Made by a program: the position numbers and the translations under genes
Source of the DNA: Ephemerocybe angulata
Taxonomy: Eukaryota > Basidiomycota > Agaricomycetes > Agaricales > Psathyrellaceae
NCBI GenBank assembly: GCA_013368325.1
Contig: JAACJK010000163.1
Coordinates: forward strand, 1,922,001 to 1,986,000
Length of the DNA: 64,000 bases
Direction: 5' to 3'
In this document: in pieces, positions 52,806 to 63,439 of the stretch
How the letters are laid out: the number at the start of each line of letters is the position of its first letter
Position numbering within the stretch: the first letter of the stretch is position 1
The notes under the pieces: generated by a model
What the model saw: only the letters and a program-made list of their open reading frames with translations
Told to the model about the DNA's origin: nothing
Databases searched by the model: none

Positions 52806-54521
52806 ATGTCTTCAGCGTCCAAGTTACAGCAGGATCTCGACTGCGAAATCGCGGGACTTGAACAGGACCTCATCGTTCTCAAGCGACGACGAAACGCATT
52901 ATCACCCGTTTCTCAGCTCCCTTCCGAGCTACTGAGCAAAATATTCTACCTCGGACTCCATTTTATCCAGGCCGACGAAAAGACTCGTACGGAGATTCTT
53001 CCAGAGTACACCAGACTTTCGATCAGCCACGTCGATCATCACTGGAGGACTGTCGCCCTCGAATCACCCGAACTGTGGTCTGAAATCCACGTAAGGGACA
53101 CGACGAAGGTGGAGTATCTTGCCCTTGCCAGGAATAACTCGAAGATGCAGCCTTTGTATGTTGAAGGCTACAATATCACCCTCACTGGGGCAGCTGGCGT
53201 GCGCCATATCCTACAAACCGAGCCCCACCGAATCAACGGTGTAACGCTGCATGCCCGGATCGAGGTGATGCGGTCCCTGCTCCCGGACCTCAAAGGTTCC
53301 TGCGAGACGATCGAGTTTCTGGAGCTAAATGGGGGTGTAGTTCAGGCGCCCGTCGATCTGACTCAACACGACACATTCTTCAACTTGCCAAAACTTCGGC
53401 ACCTCCGGATACTCTACTGGGACACCCTACTCATTCCCTCAACATTCCACCCACCCTCCCTTGTCAAACTTGAAATTACTTTTTCTCATCACCCACCAGC
53501 AAACCACATCATTCGCGCGACCTTTTCAGCCCTGAGAACTGTTGCGTCCACACTGGAAGTCCTTCTTTTGGGCTTCGACTCCCCTTTTTCGACTCAAAAC
53601 GTTTTAGAAAGCATTGGCAGGTCACCCATCGATATGCCTTCCCTCATTTTTTTGACTCTTCTGTCCTGCTCGCCGGGCATCCTGTCAAAACTTGTATCGC
53701 ACTTTCGTCCTCCCTCTTCGTTTCGCGAGGTGCATCTTGTAGCACGAGGGCCCAGCGCCAGCGTCCTGGAGTACCAGACTATTGCATCCGCTGTACAGCG
53801 ATCATACGCAAGTACCTTCACCCCAGACTTTTTCCTTGTCAAGGACCCAAGCCAGGGTGGACGATCCAACCCTGACGCCATAAACATCGGCGTTGCACAG
53901 CAGCATGGTCGTAAAAGCGACCAGATCAACGTTTTATCAACCGCCTTTTTCCCTGGCGTTGCCGCAGCCCCAACCTTCTATTCAACTGACAGCCTTAAAA
54001 CACCTATTATCCCTCTCCCAAGTTCAAGTGGTTGGCTTTTCGGTACCTTGATCACCGCCGTTCTTGAGGCCGACCTTCCCCTGGCGTTCTGGCGGGCCTT
54101 TTCCCGTATCCCAACGCTGTCGACCATCCGTTACTTGGTAAAACGACCCGATGACGGCTTTCTCCAAGCCCTACAAGGAATTGTTGCGAGCGTGGGCCCA
54201 GTGGAAGGGGATGAAAAGCATTTCCCCTCACTCAACATCGTCTGTCCCTTCTTCCGGGAAAAAGACATAACATGGGATGTCGAGTACGCCCGAAGCCTTG
54301 CCATACTCTTAGGCGAAGGGTGGGCGAAGAGTCATGTCTCAAGCTCCTCTTTGGCCATATTGGAATTTAAAGGATGCAGCTCAGAGAACTTGGACGAGGA
54401 GACTGCTTGCATTCTCGGAAGTGTTGTTCGTGGTGTGCTCGTCTGGAATGATCAGGAATGGAACTGCCGGGAACCCTCAGAGGGAGATGCAATAGATATA
54501 GCGCCGGAAGACACAACGTAG
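52806..54521 (+). CDS. Coiled-coil F-box protein 7
   Basis: Intact ORF of 571 aa from the ATG at 52806 (MSSASKLQQDLDCEIAGLEQ). The frame is open 83 codons further upstream, but that part matches the non-coding upstream block of F-box 5, so I exclude it. F-box (SPVSQLPSELLSKIFYLGL), ISHVDHHWRTVALESPELWSEIHV, LRR-like body. Its C-terminus extends about 20 acidic residues beyond its relatives. Very close to F-box 5. Confidence 0.86.
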   Translation: MSSASKLQQDLDCEIAGLEQDLIVLKRRRNALSPVSQLPSELLSKIFYLGLHFIQADEKTRTEILPEYTRLSISHVDHHWRTVALESPELWSEIHVRDTTKVEYLALARNNSKMQPLYVEGYNITLTGAAGVRHILQTEPHRINGVTLHARIEVMRSLLPDLKGSCETIEFLELNGGVVQAPVDLTQHDTFFNLPKLRHLRILYWDTLLIPSTFHPPSLVKLEITFSHHPPANHIIRATFSALRTVASTLEVLLLGFDSPFSTQNVLESIGRSPIDMPSLIFLTLLSCSPGILSKLVSHFRPPSSFREVHLVARGPSASVLEYQTIASAVQRSYASTFTPDFFLVKDPSQGGRSNPDAINIGVAQQHGRKSDQINVLSTAFFPGVAAAPTFYSTDSLKTPIIPLPSSSGWLFGTLITAVLEADLPLAFWRAFSRIPTLSTIRYLVKRPDDGFLQALQGIVASVGPVEGDEKHFPSLNIVCPFFREKDITWDVEYARSLAILLGEGWAKSHVSSSSLAILEFKGCSSENLDEETACILGSVVRGVLVWNDQEWNCREPSEGDAIDIAPEDTT

Positions 54522-54695
54522 CCAGCAATAAAGTATGATAAGGCTATGTACAAGTAATGTAGACGGCTTTCAAATGCGGCGATGAAGTAGGAAAGCTGTC
54601 AGATCTCTACCGCCCACCAATATTATAGCCTGAGGAGCAGTATTTATCCAATTTGAACAATGCTCTCGACACCTGTACCTCTTGCTCCACCCAAC

Positions 54696-55385
54696 TCATC
54701 GAATAGGCATATTTTCATCCCCCTCCTCCTCACTCTCAAATCCATCAACACTCATCGATTCGCTGCGCAGAGTCGTCAAAGTGCGAGCAACGATCGCCTC
54801 CGAGTCCTCCGTGTTCTCCCTCTTAATCGAAGCAGGCCTGGAAAGCACAGGGCGAGCGATAGGCACTGTCACGGTCTTGGAGGGCGTGTCAGACTCAGGC
54901 TTGACCTTGGACTTGAGCGAGAGCATTGACCAGCGCGGAGTCCAGATCGGGTAGGTGGGGAACGCAAGCGCCCAGGGAGACGGGCCGCGGACGCTGATGC
55001 CCAGAGGCGCCGGCGCCGCGGACTTGACAGATATGGCCACAGACGCGTCTGTGGTTGCACTGGTGGCATTGATGTCTTGATCATCGTTGGTCTCGGATTC
55101 GACCCTGGTGGCCCTGGGTGCGGGCGAAGGCGTGGTGTCGCGACTGGCAGTGGCAGCGGCTGCGGCACTGGTCTTGGGAGTGGCTTTCAAAGTCGCGTTT
55201 GCTGCTTTCCCCTTGCCTGCGCCACGCTTACCCTTTGCGCGACGCGGTGTAGAGGGCGAGGGAGATGGCGGCGTAGGCGCCTTGGCATATTTGGCGCGCA
55301 AACGAGGAGATTTACGCGGGTATGGATGGGTAGATGTGGGTGTTGAAGCGCGCTCGGTGTTGCGGACGCGGGTGGCGGGTGGCAT
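54696..55385 (-). CDS. Basic, Ala/Pro/Thr-rich hypothetical protein
   Basis: ORF of 229 aa starting MPPATRVRNTERAST. Lys/Arg-rich first third (RKSPRLRAKYAK, RRAKGKRGAGKGKA) that could act as a nuclear localisation or DNA-binding tail, a more ordered SVRGPSPWALAFPTYPIWTPRW stretch near residue 140, and an acidic C-terminus (GFESEEEGDE). No family recognised; it resembles small chromatin-associated or disordered nuclear proteins only by composition. Confidence 0.6.
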   Translation of the reverse strand: MPPATRVRNTERASTPTSTHPYPRKSPRLRAKYAKAPTPPSPSPSTPRRAKGKRGAGKGKAANATLKATPKTSAAAAATASRDTTPSPAPRATRVESETNDDQDINATSATTDASVAISVKSAAPAPLGISVRGPSPWALAFPTYPIWTPRWSMLSLKSKVKPESDTPSKTVTVPIARPVLSRPASIKRENTEDSEAIVARTLTTLRSESMSVDGFESEEEGDENMPIR

Positions 55386-55850
55386 AATAGGAACCGCGGG
55401 GCGTCGATTTGGACAGAGAGTGAGTTAGGAACGAGTGCGATACGTTATTAATGGAGGGGACGAGCGACCGGCGCGCGTGTTTGGAGGACGGATACGATAG
55501 ACGGTGGTGGTTGAGAACAGGTCCACAAGAGGGTGCGACCCATAACTTATAGTAGCACCAGCCGCGCCATCATGTTACTTTTGGACCACGCGTGATATTC
55601 GGTGGCTCAAGCCACAGGCCCATTATGACTGAAGACTTAGACGCTGAGAGGCATGGTCGTCAAGCGCACGGCAGACAAAGGCTAGCGTAACGAAGCGACA
55701 GATGAATTGGAATATAAGAACACGAAGTTTGATTGCTTATACTACACAGGCAACGGGGAATATAAGTACATCTTTGTAATTGGTTGTGCATCATGGGTCG
55801 TACAGGGAGAAGCGACGGGGGTAGCGCGAGTGGTGCATATTGTACAGCAA

Positions 55851-55882
55851 GATCGTAAAAGGTCGTAAAAAGGTCGTAAAAA
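55851..55882. repeat. 11-bp repeat, three copies
   Basis: GRTCGTAAAA(A) occurs three times in a row. The surrounding 55386-56172 holds no supported gene. Confidence 0.8.
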
Positions 55883-56172
55883 GGTAGAGAACCCGTAGAC
55901 AAAGAATGAAGATGGCCCTGCGGCGTGAAGAACGAAAGGCGGAAGCAACGAAGAGGCCGCGATAAGTTATGAATCAAAAAGGCGGGTCGAAACGATTTGA
56001 TCGAAGTGACTGAAGAACGAATTGCGAAAGAAGGTGGAAGCAGTTGAGAGTGTGAACGAATATTGATAGCGAGGACAAGGGGGCTAGGGTAGTCGGCGTC
56101 AGAGTGATACTCGGGCGGGGACAACTGAATGTGAACGTACGAGTCATGAAGCAAAGTCCGCCACAATCACCA

Positions 56173-56412
56173 TTAGGCGATTGTGCAGAAGGCCGTTCTT
56201 GAACGATCCTGTCCGTGCTCCTCGTCAACGGAGGTAGGCGGCTGCTCGTCTTTTACAGACAGAACGGCGTTGGTGAGCCTGTCGGTCTCTCGAGACTCGA
56301 CGGAGACATCGAGCTCGAGACCGAACTCGTCGATGTTGTCGATGAAGCAGAGGGCGTCGGATTCCGCAGCGGCAGCGCGAGTAGCGGCGCGGGAGGTGGT
56401 AGGGCAGTCCAT
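56173..56412 (-). CDS. Farnesylated mating pheromone precursor ph2
   Basis: Precursor of 79 aa (start MDCPTTSRAAT) ending in the CaaX box CTIA directly before the stop. The presumed mature part ends DRSRTAFC, preceded by the acidic EEHGQ stretch, where processing is likely. The pro-region contains DEFGLELD. ph3 has nearly the same mature end (DRTRTAFC) and the pro-motif DEFGIELD, so the two are close duplicates and may act on the same receptor type. TATA box at 56625-56631. Confidence 0.94.
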   Translation of the reverse strand: MDCPTTSRAATRAAAAESDALCFIDNIDEFGLELDVSVESRETDRLTNAVLSVKDEQPPTSVDEEHGQDRSRTAFCTIA

Positions 56413-56425
56413 TGCTACGAGAGCC

Positions 56426-56531
56426 GAGTAGTGGTAACGCGAGGATGAAGTTTGTTGGTTGCTGGAGCTGCGTGAGCTGAGTAGTGGTAGCGCGAGGATG
56501 AAGCTTGTTGGTTGCTTGAGCTGTGTGAGCT
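56426..56531. repeat. 53-bp tandem duplication in the ph2 leader
   Basis: Copies 56426-56478 and 56479-56531 start GAGTAGTGGTA and differ by a few bases. They lie just 5' of the ph2 ATG and downstream of its TATA box, so they should be transcribed. Confidence 0.8.
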
Positions 56532-56624
56532 GAGGCTGTCGCCGACAAATATGTGAGGGGGAGGGTTGGTAAGGGTGGGAACTGAGGAAAAACTTTGAGC
56601 GAAATCCACGTCCCTTTTATACCC

Positions 56625-56631
56625 CTCAGGC
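56625..56631 (-). promoter_or_regulatory. TATA box of ph2
   Basis: Minus strand GAGGGGTATAAAAGGG, about 213 bp upstream of the ph2 ATG; the core is identical to that of ph1. Confidence 0.7.
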
Positions 56632-56639
56632 GACCCAGT

Positions 56640-57734
56640 CTTTGACGGGTACAATTGGTGTGGAGCTCCGGCTGAGCACTGCTATAGGTCATCAGGTTCG
56701 GCGCGTCCGCCTCAGACATCCTGAATCGGAAAGATCTCTCTCTTCAGAATCTGCCGTGCTGTATAGCCGATGGAAGCGCGCCTGTGAGAGTATGATGTGG
56801 TTGTCGTTCAAAGCGCTATCCGAGCTTCAGGAAAGATGACCCCTTGACCAACCAGGCTTCATGCGACGTGAACGGGGGGCTTTCTCTATGCCTTTGAACA
56901 AAGACCCGACGCCATTATGCAGAGGAGAGTCATAGTTCATGCACAGCAGAGTCACAATCGCAGAAGAATGAACACTCCAAAAGCAATTCCGATCCTCTCA
57001 TTGGTCAGACTTAGACACATGCCCCGAGCGTTCCTTCATACTTTCTAGAACATGAAACGAAAAAAAAAAGAGGGTCCTGGGTGGTTTAGACTTATCCATC
57101 GATTCGTCCGCGAACCGATGGCTACGTCAAGTGCATGTCGGTTTGGCGCCCAATCAACGGTGGCTCGTGGGAAGCATTAGGTGATGCATATTAGATCCGA
57201 GTTGTCAGGCGCGCGTCGGGCCGAATCATGTTGGACCGAAAGGCAAGGCAAGGCGTGAACCGGTTTGTTTGCTGCATGCAGCATTACGAAGAGTCGTCGT
57301 TAGGAAATACATGGGATATGATACAGCATCGAAATATTGTACGCTACAGATATGTAATACGGCAAATTCGGCTGCCCGAGCTGAGTATGCATCTAGATCG
57401 TGAGGGCCATGGCATGCTGACCAGCAGGTTGGTATATAATGGGGGGTGCAAGGGTATTTGGGAGTGAATGTGTGGTGTGAATGAGAGTGAGTTGCGCTGC
57501 ATTGATTGCAGATGGTTCCGGTGAAATATCGAAGCAAGGACACCCCTAATAAAAGGAGAGGCGTGGAATCTCGAACAAGAAGGAAACGAATAATGATATG
57601 GCAGAACGTCAATGATTCTCGAAGGGTGCGGTGGAAGCCCTTCAAATAGATATGAGCTATCTGGTTCAACATTGTAGGGATTAGGTCGACTTACGGGTCG
57701 TATGGTGAACGAAAGTGGTTTTGGCAGCATACAC
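56640..57734. other. Intergenic between ph2 and ph3
   Basis: Distal ph2 promoter and ph3 3' flank. An A-rich run lies at about 57058-57071. No gene supported. Confidence 0.45.
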
Positions 57735-57965
57735 TTAGGCAATCGTGCAGAACGCTGTACGGGTGCGATCGCTTATTGCCTCGGTGTCCTGTGCTGTTTG
57801 CTCCTCCTCGAAGTCGGGTTGTGAGATGGTGAGATTGACCGCGGCCTGGGAGGTAAATGGCATATCGAGTTCGATGCCAAATTCGTCGGCATTGTCGACG
57901 AGGCAGACTCCGTCGGACTGGAAGGTGACGGGGCAGGCGAGGTTGAGGGGCATGAAGTTATCCAT
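57735..57965 (-). CDS. Farnesylated mating pheromone precursor ph3
   Basis: Precursor of 76 aa (start MDNFMPLNLAC) ending in CTIA. Mature end DRTRTAFC, nearly the same as ph2; pro-region motif DEFGIELD. Same orientation as ph2, 1.3 kb upstream of it, and head-to-head with R3 (start 58667), leaving 0.7 kb of shared promoter sequence. ACAATG occurs at 58437 and ACAAAG at 58548 in that interval. Confidence 0.94.
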   Translation of the reverse strand: MDNFMPLNLACPVTFQSDGVCLVDNADEFGIELDMPFTSQAAVNLTISQPDFEEEQTAQDTEAISDRTRTAFCTIA

Positions 57966-58666
57966 TGGAAATGTGTGGGTTTATTTCTGTGTTGAGGCAA
58001 GGGTAAGATGTGAAGGGCGTAGTAGGTACAAATAGAGCCTAGTCGGGGAGCGAAGGAAAGTGGGGGAAGCTTGTTGCTGGAGCGGATGGAACGTCGGATG
58101 CCAGTTTAAAAAGGTATTTGGACTCCATATACAGAGTCAAATATAGAGTTTAAGTGCCAAGCTTCACTGTTAGTCTTCCCTATTGTCCCAATCAGGGGCA
58201 TAATAGAGAGGGCGAACAATGCGAAATGCAAGCTCGACCCTGAGGCAGCGAGGGCGCCGATGCTGGTTGGAGACTAAGGTCTATGGATGCTGCTCCGTCG
58301 CCATGCATAAGGCATGGATTATGGAGGGAGCGGGTCGTGTACCCGTAAAAATGGATAGTAGGAGAGAGAGCAACAACGACTTGACAACATCGAAGAAGAA
58401 GCACTGGCAAAGTTCGAGACTTCGAGTTTCGAGCGAACAATGATCCCTTTGACACGTGATGACAATCAAAAGTTGCGAGTGTTTGGCTCGGCCAAATTGA
58501 TGCTGGACGTGTTTGGCTGAGCGGCCTTCTCTTTTGTACCACTTTGAACAAAGAAAATGCGTAGCAAAGGCATCAAGGATACATATCCTTTGAAGATGGA
58601 AAGTTTTGAAAGGAATTTCCATTCGACTTCCCCTTTCTCCTCTGCCCTTGCCCCTTCCCCAGCGCC
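57966..58666. promoter_or_regulatory. Divergent promoter region of ph3 and R3
   Basis: A 0.7-kb intergenic interval between two divergent mating genes. It holds ACAATG at 58437 and near 58215, and ACAAAG at 58548. No clear TATA box for either gene. Confidence 0.45.
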
Positions 58667-60220
58667 ATGACGGACTCGACCTATCCTATATTCCCTGTTT
58701 TTGCTTTTATTGGCTTCATCATCTCCATTATCCCCCTTCCATGGCATCTGAAAGCATGGAACTCTGGCACTGTATACTTCATGCTATGGTCGGCACTGGC
58801 ATGCCTCAACCAGTTCATAAACTCAGTCGTTTGGGCGGGTAACTACCGCAATTCAGCGCCAGCTTGGTGTGAAATCTGTGAGTCCGCAGCGCTTTGCTCG
58901 TCATCTGTTTTTCGCTGACGCCTTTTTCCAGCCATCCGCATTATGATGGGCTCCGGTGTAGGAATCCCAGCTGCATCCCTATGTATCAATCGTCGCCTTT
59001 ACAAGATAGCAAGCGTCCAAGCCGTTTCGAGTACCCGTGCAGAGGTGCGTCGACCTCCTTTGTGCGCGTCGCTACGTGTCTGACCCTGTTTCCTTTGCCC
59101 AGAAACGTAGGGATATTCTCGTTGACACCGCGATCTGTGTTGGCTTCCCCATCATCTATCTCGTCCTGGGTTAGTCCTCCTCCATGTCGCGTCACCACCA
59201 GAGCCTCACATCCTTCCCAGTTTCTGCTGTTCAAGGACACCGGTTCGACATCCTTGAAGACATCGGATGTTTCCCAGCAATCTACAACACCATCCCCACG
59301 TACTTCATCTCCACGATGTGGCCTTTGGTCATCGGACTTGTCTCTGCCGGATATTGCAGTACGTCACGCTTATCTTTTTTCGCGCTCCCTCCCACCTGAC
59401 CCCATATCTCTAGTCGCCACGCTTTACTCCTTCAACCAGAGGCGCCTCGCGTTCAGCTCCTTCCTCCGCTCCAACCAGACATCTCTCACGTTTGGCCGCT
59501 ACTTCCGCCTCATGGCGCTCGCTATGACAGACGTCCTGCTCTCCAGCCCTCTTGCGATCTTCAGCATCTGGGTCAATGCCACCGCCACGCCCATCTTCCC
59601 GTATATCAGCTGGGCTGACACCCACTACGGCTTCTCAAGAGTTGACACGTACCCGGCTCTCTTCTGGCGCAGTAATCACATTTCTGCTTCCGGCATCCAA
59701 TTCAGCCGCTGGATTGGACCTGCGTGTGCGATCATCTTTTTCGCGTTCTTCGGTGTAGCGGACGAGGCGCGGAAGAACTACGTCAAGGCATTTATGTGGC
59801 TCTCGAAGCCTTTCCGGTCGACGTCCCCTCCCTCGCCGCCAACAGAGAAGTTCAGCAGCAAGGAGAAGTTGGTTTCTATCTCGTACGTTTGTCTTACTCC
59901 GTCAACAACGCTTTCATCATCTCACTTCTCTCTCTAGCCGCTACATCAGCCCGCGTCCAGCCTTCTCAGTGGAATCCTCGTCTTCGACTCTTCCCATGTA
60001 CTCTTCCTCCTCTCCTTCTACTGTCGTGTCCCTCCCAAGCAGCATGAAGCGGAACGATTCTGTCTCGACCCTAAAATCGCCGCCTTCCGCCCACTCGCCT
60101 CGCAAGTCGAAGTCCGACTCCCTCTTTTCTTCCTCTGCGGACCTATGCAGTCCGACCTTGACATGTTACTCCCTCCCAGAATACGACTCGGAGAAGTGTG
60201 GCACCGGCAGAGCCTTCTGA
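58667..60220 (+). CDS. STE3-type pheromone receptor R3
   Basis: Complete STE3-family receptor. Exons are 58667-58877, 58932-59044, 59103-59169, 59221-59358, 59414-59882 and 59938-60220, joining in frame to 426 aa; introns are 51-58 bp, GT..AG. Landmarks are LPLPWHLKAWN, AWCEI, ASLCINRRLY, AVQGHRFDILEDIGC, WADTHYGFSRVD and FFGVADEARKNY, then a Ser/Pro-rich tail of some 120 residues. Close to R1 by sequence (PAASLCINRRLY, EDIGCFP, ADEARK). Flanked by ph2/ph3 on the left and ph4/ph5 on the right, the highest pheromone density in the window. Confidence 0.95.
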
Positions 60221-60833
60221 GTGTCCCCTTCCTCTCTACGCATCCCTTTCTGCTTTTATACAAACCCCATTGCTACCCATAACGACCAAAACTCGATTCG
60301 ATTTGCCGCTGGATGGACGGATGGATACGTAACTTATCATGACCCCCTGCATTCACATCACAACTGACTCGAACTATTAACGGCCCCTTCTTGCCCGCTT
60401 CGACACGCTACATTACTAGCAAACCACTATTCGTTATTCCACCTGTACTATACGACCCTGCACGCACATGTACACGACCCTTTTTTGAAATGACAGAACT
60501 TGACCATGGAACTGAACACACGACTCAATGTGTAGCCTTAGATCGATTGCAGAGTGGAACGAAAGAAAGGAAACGAAGGCGCGTTTTCTTGCGAAGAAGA
60601 AGAATCATGAAGGCGGCGCAGCGTGACAGGCAAGGTTGGATCCGTGACGCGTTGACGCGTGACGCGACGGTTCGGCAACTCTCAAAACCGGCGAGGTGCG
60701 ATTTGCTCCTAATGATAAACCTCCACCAGTGACCAGTTCTCGCTTTACGAAGGTGCGTACCTCTGCTATTTAGCTGCATGTCTAGTATATATTCATACCT
60801 TTCAGCTCCGGAGCTTGGGTTAGGTTCCCGAAA
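60221..60833. other. 3' flank of R3
   Basis: No gene supported. Confidence 0.45.
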
Positions 60834-61960
60834 TTGAAGAATAGACCGCCTCATGAACGTATCTTTGAATTCGCCGTGAGCGACACGGAAGATGATAGCC
60901 CCTGGCTCTGGGATGAACCTTCGTATTTCGATCATCCCAATAACTCCTATGCGGTGTGGGAGGGCCTTCATTTCCCAAACTGCTTTCCTTACTCCATCGC
61001 CGAAGCATCCCCCTTGTTCAAAGCAATCGTTGCCCACGTCCCCTCAGCGTGCCAGAGGATCTTCATCCTTTGCACGACAAGGACCCTGCGGAAAGGCTCA
61101 AGGGCTACCTCTCTCGCTTGGGCCAGGCCGGGCTCATCCCAGCGGCACACCGAGCCCTGTACTCAATCCTCTCGAAGAAGATAAAATGAGGCCTATCATG
61201 GAAATCGTTTTCGGCAACCTTTCCGAAGTTACTTCGCTCATCATTCGACGTATCAGCGGCAATTCGCTTCCTAGTATCTTGGACTTCAGCTCAGCCTGCG
61301 ACTGTCCCCACCTCCGTAACCTCGAACTCGGCAGCCTTGTCCGCGGCACGGGGAAGGCTTTTGCCTACCAAAGTTCCGCCTTCCTCTTTTACGCTAGCTG
61401 GCGCCTAATGGCCCCAACTTCGTGATGCTCTGTCGCAGTCGAGCTTGGTCGTCGTTGTACAACACCCCTCGTTATCCCGGGTGCTGGTCTCCTCGACTAC
61501 AAACACTGCGAGTCTCCTATTTTGACGACATCGATGGCCGAGACACATCTCGGCACCCCGGCTTCACAGTTCGAGACTTCCTTACCCAGTTCTTCCAAGG
61601 ATTTTCTGAGCACCGGGAGCTTACCAACATGAACTATGGGCGTTATCGCATGGATCGAAGCGACGCGTGTTACATTGGCGCTGTGTATTCGGGGATGAGC
61701 ATCACCCTCGACAAACTCTCGCGTGATTCAATGGAATACATCCACCTATACTGTATCCCTGTGGAGGGATGCATCGCTGACACCCAGGAGTTCATCGACT
61801 GTAGTCTGGTTATCGGAGTCTAACCCCTTGCACTCGGCAGCACGACGGTTGCCAGTGGACGGGTGGACTTAGCACGTTGCAACTTGAAGCATGCGGCTGT
61901 CCGGGCGTCTCCATTTTGAGCCCCACCCCTGTCTCAAGCGAGAGATCCAGCTGTGGGAGG
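60834..61960 (+). pseudogene. Decayed F-box/LRR-like gene, relative of 41901-44270
   Basis: Fragments in three frames follow the order of the intact gene: ASPLFKAIVAHVPSACQRI, LEEDKMRPIMEIVF, RRISGNSLPSILDFS, LRNLELGSLVRGTGK and SYFDDIDGRDTSRHPG, then STLQLEACGCPGVSIL, which may correspond to its LRR part. Frameshifts lie near 61080, 61170 and 61400. The low-complexity linkers of the intact gene are absent, so the copy may have split off before they expanded. Confidence 0.78.
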
Positions 61961-62228
61961 GCTTTGAACTGAACTACCTGGCGACCCATTTTTGAGAGGC
62001 GAACCGGTCGGGGCGGGGAATGCCTCCGGTAACCGACTGGAGTGGCTCAGTGGCTCAACTCAAGAACGAATCGGGAAGGGGGTCTTCTGGAAGCCATATG
62101 ATGCAAGCCGTACCGGCACCTGATTATCTGTGCCCCTTTCATAGCCTTTCATCCGCTCGTACCCCACTTTCGAGTCAGCAGACACACAGCCGTTTCAGGC
62201 GTGTGAAGTTCGATAAACGAAGAAAAAG

Positions 62229-62235
62229 TATAAAT
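62229..62235 (+). promoter_or_regulatory. TATA box of ph4
   Basis: TATAAAT about 100 bp upstream of the ph4 ATG. Confidence 0.65.
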
Positions 62236-62333
62236 GAGGCCTGCGTTTTTCTTCGATGCACCAATGACCGCCCCCAAGCTGCTATAACTCCACCAAATAA
62301 CTTTCCTCCTATACATTGCTCCGCTCAAGCCCA

Positions 62334-62504
62334 ATGGACTGCTTCACTACGCTCTCTGTTCAGGACATCGTTTTCGGTGTGGAGGCATTCCCGGCGGTGG
62401 TAGAGGAGCCAACTCCCTGGGGTAGCGATTCGCAGTCGGAGAGCGATGCTCCACGAAACTGTGAATCGAATCCTCGCCCAGCAGCATTATGCACTATCTG
62501 CTAG
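62334..62504 (+). CDS. Farnesylated mating pheromone precursor ph4
   Basis: Precursor of 56 aa starting MDCFTTLSVQD and ending in the CaaX box CTIC directly before the stop; X = C still predicts farnesylation. Mature end near NPRPAALC, similar to ph5 (PLPCALC) and unlike ph1-ph3. It shares MDCFTTL with ph5, so ph4 and ph5 are duplicates on opposite strands. The start is clear: an in-frame stop lies a short way upstream and the TATA box sits 100 bp away. Confidence 0.92.
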   Translation: MDCFTTLSVQDIVFGVEAFPAVVEEPTPWGSDSQSESDAPRNCESNPRPAALCTIC

Positions 62505-63439
62505 TGAATGCCCAGGACGCCGAAACCCATGTGAGTCTCCCTGCTTCTCGCCTTGAGTGCCCTTCACTAATCTGACATATTCCTTCGATCTCGGGAGTAG
62601 CCTATACCATCAAACGCGACCTCTCTGTCCTCGCTCCGCCCACCCCTGGCAATATGCCGACCACGGCGTCTTACCACCCCTTCATCTCCCCCACCATCGC
62701 TTTCGCTTTCGCCGTTCTTTGTTGTCTTTGTTGCCTTCGTTCCAGCCGTTGTTCCGTTTGCTGTTGTCGTTCTCGCTTTTGCCTGAGTCTCGTTGTTGCT
62801 TTGTTATGCCGTCCAACGCGCTCAATCTCGCTTTCCCATGTCCTACATATGTACAATATCAAATAGTCACGAACTGTAACAAATGTACAATAGCTCAATC
62901 CAATTCCTATCTTCCTCTTTATTCAGCTTAGCGAACAATCGATTCATAGAGTACTATCACTTTCATAAATGGTCGCCTCAAAATCCCTGTTATCTGGCGA
63001 CGAGAATTAAGCAATTTCCGGTTCAATGGGACGGTGAGGCATTTTCAGAATATCTTTGAGGTATAACTATGCTACTATGCTACATTCTATAATACACAAG
63101 TATGCGTAAGGGCACGAGGCGTGAGGGGTATCGTAAGTAATGAAGGAAGGATAGAAGGCGTGAAACTCCAAAGAAATAATTATACATAGAACAAAACCCT
63201 CCTGGGGAATGCAATCGGGAGGAGTGGGGCGCTCCCTTATATACGAAGGGCAACTGGTGGTCGTGGTACGAGAAGAGACAGCGGGCAGAAAGAAAGTGCG
63301 TCCTGACGTGCAGTCGCTGTGAGGCGACGGAACGCAGAATGGCTGGCTCGCAGCCTCGAGTTTACATCTTTAGAAATGCGAAGCGTAAGTAGGTTGCTCT
63401 TATCCTTAGTAGGCCTTCAACATACCGCGAGATTTTAGG
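62505..63439. other. Convergent region between ph4 and ph5
   Basis: The 3' flanks of both pheromone genes. No further gene supported. CTI-containing frames near 62855 and 62884 lack an in-place stop. Confidence 0.45.

Noticed and set aside
55825..55850. CTIC in a minus-strand frame left of ph2
   Set aside because: The frame continues long past CTIC, so there is no CaaX end. Treated as coincidence.
62840..62931. Frames with CTIS and CTIA (TGTACAATA..) that look like further pheromone ends
   Set aside because: Neither is followed directly by a stop codon and no MD-type start with an acidic pro-region precedes them. They may be chance or very old remnants.
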